DNA of 6,796 nucleotides, taken from the NCBI GenBank assembly GCA_022848825.1, contig JAJISH010000151.1:1-6796 (forward strand). Direction: 5' to 3'. Shown in pieces: positions 5,237 to 6,796 of the stretch; within the stretch, counting starts at the first letter, position 1, and every line of letters starts with the position of its first letter. Under the pieces are notes generated by a model. The model was not told the DNA's origin and ran no database searches. It saw nothing but the letters and a program-made list of their open reading frames with translations. Made by a program: the position numbers and the translations under genes. This DNA is from Thermoplasmatota archaeon. GTDB taxonomy: Archaea; Thermoplasmatota; Thermoplasmata; RBG-16-68-12; JAGMCJ01.

Positions 5237-6796
5237 CTACTCGATGTACTTCTCCGGATCTTGCTGGAATCTGTTCATGCAGCCCACCGCGCAGAAGTAG
5301 TACTTCTTGCCCTTGTACTCGTATTCCCCCGCGGCGGTCTCCGGATCCACTTCCATCTTGCAGATTGGGTCTATAGCCACTTGTTTCACCTCCTCTTTCT
5401 GCGGTCGAGGTGGTTCGTGCACTTCCTGCTCGACTCTCAACCGCTTGACTTCTGGAACATACCTCTTCAGCAATCGTGAGTTCGTGACGACGGAGACGGA
5501 GCTGAAGGCCATCGCACCGGCCGCGATTATCGGGGCAAGCAGTATTCCAAAGGTGGGATAGAGTATCCCAGCGGCGATCGGAATGCCTGCCGTGTTGTAT
5601 GCAAATGCCCAGAAGAGATTCTGCTTGATCTTGGACATCGTCTTGGAGCTCAGCTCCATGGAGGCGACCACGTCCAGCGGATCGTCCCGCACGAGGACTA
5701 TGTCACCGGACTCGATGGCCACGTCCGTCCCGCCACCAATGGCAATTCCCACGTCGGCCTGGACAAGCGCAGGGGCGTCATTGATCCCGTCGCCCACCAT
5801 GCCCACCTTTTTCCCTTCCCGCTGGAGTCTGGCTATCTCGGACGCCTTGTCCTGCGGGAGGACCTCGTAGAGGACGCTGTCGATTCCGAGCTTGCGGCCC
5901 ATGGCCTTGGCGGTCCGCTCGTTGTCTCCGGTGATCATCACGACCTCGATCCCCTTCTCCTTCAGCGCCTGGACCGCCCTGGCGGACGTGTCCTTCAGGG
6001 TGTCGGCGACCGCGATGGTGCCGATGACCGTTCCGTTGCTCGCTACGATGACCGCCGTCTTGCCCTCGCCCTCCAGTCTCCGGAGCTGGTGCTCTATTGC
6101 TCCGGTGTCCACGTTCTTGGTCTCCATCAGCCTCCTGTTCCCCAGGAGGATGTCCGTCTCGCTGGCTCTTACACTGACTCCCATTCCAGGGATGGCCTCG
6201 AAGGAGTCGGGCTCATCGTAGGACATGGAACTGGTCCTTGCCCTTCTGAGTATGGACTCCGCGAGCGGATGTTCGGACCCTGCCTCGGCGATTGCCCCGA
6301 GTCTGAGCACTTCGTCCTCGGTCGACGAGGGCAGAGCGACGATGTCGGTGACCTCTGGCTCTCCCTTCGTCAGGGTACCGGTCTTGTCGAAAACGATAAT
6401 GTCGAGCTTGCCTGCCGTCTCGAGAGCCTCACCGCCCTTGATCAGGACTCCGTATTTTGCACCCAACCCGGTGCCGACCATGATGGCGGTGGGCGTTGCC
6501 AGTCCGAGTGCGCAAGGGCACGCGATGACCATGACCGAGATGAAGATGAGAAGTGAGAAGGTGAACGCGGTCAGGCCCGCGCGAGGTGCCCAGATACTGG
6601 ACCCGATGAGGAGCCAGAATAGGAGCGCGAAGACCGCTATCGATATGACGGCGGGAACGAAATAGGCGGCGACCCTGTCCGCGATCCGCTGTATCGGGGC
6701 CTTCTTCTCTTGAGCCTCCTGGACCATCTTGATGATCTGGGCCAGCATTGTCTCTTCGCCGACCTTCCTCGCCTCCATCTTGAACGTTCCAGTCTT
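5237..6796 (-). CDS. copA: Cu+-exporting P1B-1 ATPase with C-terminal YHS domain, N-terminus outside window
   Basis: This membrane pump uses ATP to expel Cu+ from the cell. The visible 519 residues begin in the actuator domain (KTGTFKMEARKVGEET); the first transmembrane helices and any N-terminal metal-binding domain lie beyond 6796. In fragment numbering they show the membrane CPC motif (93-95), the phosphorylated Asp in DKTGT (137-141), SEHPLAES (174-181, the nucleotide-binding His-Pro), TGDN (289-292) and GDGINDAP (335-342). YN-x4-P (400-406) and MAFSS (429-433) are the seventh- and eighth-helix residues typical of Cu+ pumps. After the last helix, a charged Pro-rich linker (about 447-472) leads to a YHS domain (about 473-519) with Cys479, Cys502 and Cys506 in PICKM and YFCAVGC. 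YHS domains bind metals and are more often N-terminal or free-standing in such pumps. No chaperone or copper regulator gene is visible; it may lie beyond the right edge. Identity is certain; metal specificity is inferred from motifs. Confidence 0.97.
   Translation of the reverse strand, partial: KTGTFKMEARKVGEETMLAQIIKMVQEAQEKKAPIQRIADRVAAYFVPAVISIAVFALLFWLLIGSSIWAPRAGLTAFTFSLLIFISVMVIACPCALGLATPTAIMVGTGLGAKYGVLIKGGEALETAGKLDIIVFDKTGTLTKGEPEVTDIVALPSSTEDEVLRLGAIAEAGSEHPLAESILRRARTSSMSYDEPDSFEAIPGMGVSVRASETDILLGNRRLMETKNVDTGAIEHQLRRLEGEGKTAVIVASNGTVIGTIAVADTLKDTSARAVQALKEKGIEVVMITGDNERTAKAMGRKLGIDSVLYEVLPQDKASEIARLQREGKKVGMVGDGINDAPALVQADVGIAIGGGTDVAIESGDIVLVRDDPLDVVASMELSSKTMSKIKQNLFWAFAYNTAGIPIAAGILYPTFGILLAPIIAAGAMAFSSVSVVTNSRLLKRYVPEVKRLRVEQEVHEPPRPQKEEVKQVAIDPICKMEVDPETAAGEYEYKGKKYYFCAVGCMNRFQQDPEKYIE

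Noticed and set aside
6776..6778. ATG as start of the copper ATPase
   Set aside because: The frame continues without a stop to the window edge, and the residues before it (KTGTFK) match the actuator domain of the family, so this Met is internal.

Overview
The window reads as a stretch of archaeal chromosome with moderately high GC. All seven genes lie on the minus strand, so transcription runs from the right edge to the left. The archaeal assignment rests mainly on an exosome cap subunit (Csl4), which occurs in archaea and eukaryotes but not bacteria. It is supported by an archaeal METTL5-type methyltransferase, an archaeal-type SHMT fold and GGTGA-type ribosome binding sites. A euryarchaeal, possibly Thermoplasmatota-like, host is my inference and is not proven by the sequence.

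In transcription order the layout is as follows. (1) At 6796-5237 is the 3' part of a Cu+-exporting P1B-type ATPase carrying an extra YHS metal-binding domain at its C-terminus. (2) At 5198-3336 is a 620-residue exported protein: signal peptide, Trp-rich helical (toroid-like) domain, FN3-like domain, and a C-terminal domain built from two tandem copies of a 'G-x-N-L-V' unit. It has 18 N-glycosylation sequons. (3) A tight operon at 3287-698 contains a METTL5-like adenine methyltransferase, Csl4 (32-bp overlap), a 56-residue coiled-coil protein (4-bp ATGA overlap) and a divergent serine hydroxymethyltransferase-family PLP enzyme (1-bp gap). (4) After a 61-bp gap comes a ThiF/MoeB/HesA (E1-like) adenylyltransferase that runs off the left edge.

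The operon groups probable rRNA modification (METTL5-like) with RNA degradation (Csl4), followed by a one-carbon/amino-acid type PLP enzyme. The E1-like enzyme, which serves sulfur transfer or ubiquitin-like SAMP conjugation in archaea, follows closely. The copper pump and the exported glycoprotein look like separate units. Possible TATA elements lie in three short intergenic gaps (about 5215, 3315 and 675). Two of them sit 27-28 nt before a GTG start, which would suit leaderless mRNAs.

No RNA gene, CRISPR array, insertion sequence or attachment site was seen, and no gene-free stretch exceeds 61 bp. Nothing here is clearly a new multi-gene system. The best candidates for new biology are the small coiled-coil gene inside the exosome operon, the SHMT-like enzyme with a rebuilt active-site loop, the duplicated C-terminal domain of the exported protein, and the C-terminal YHS fusion of the copper pump.
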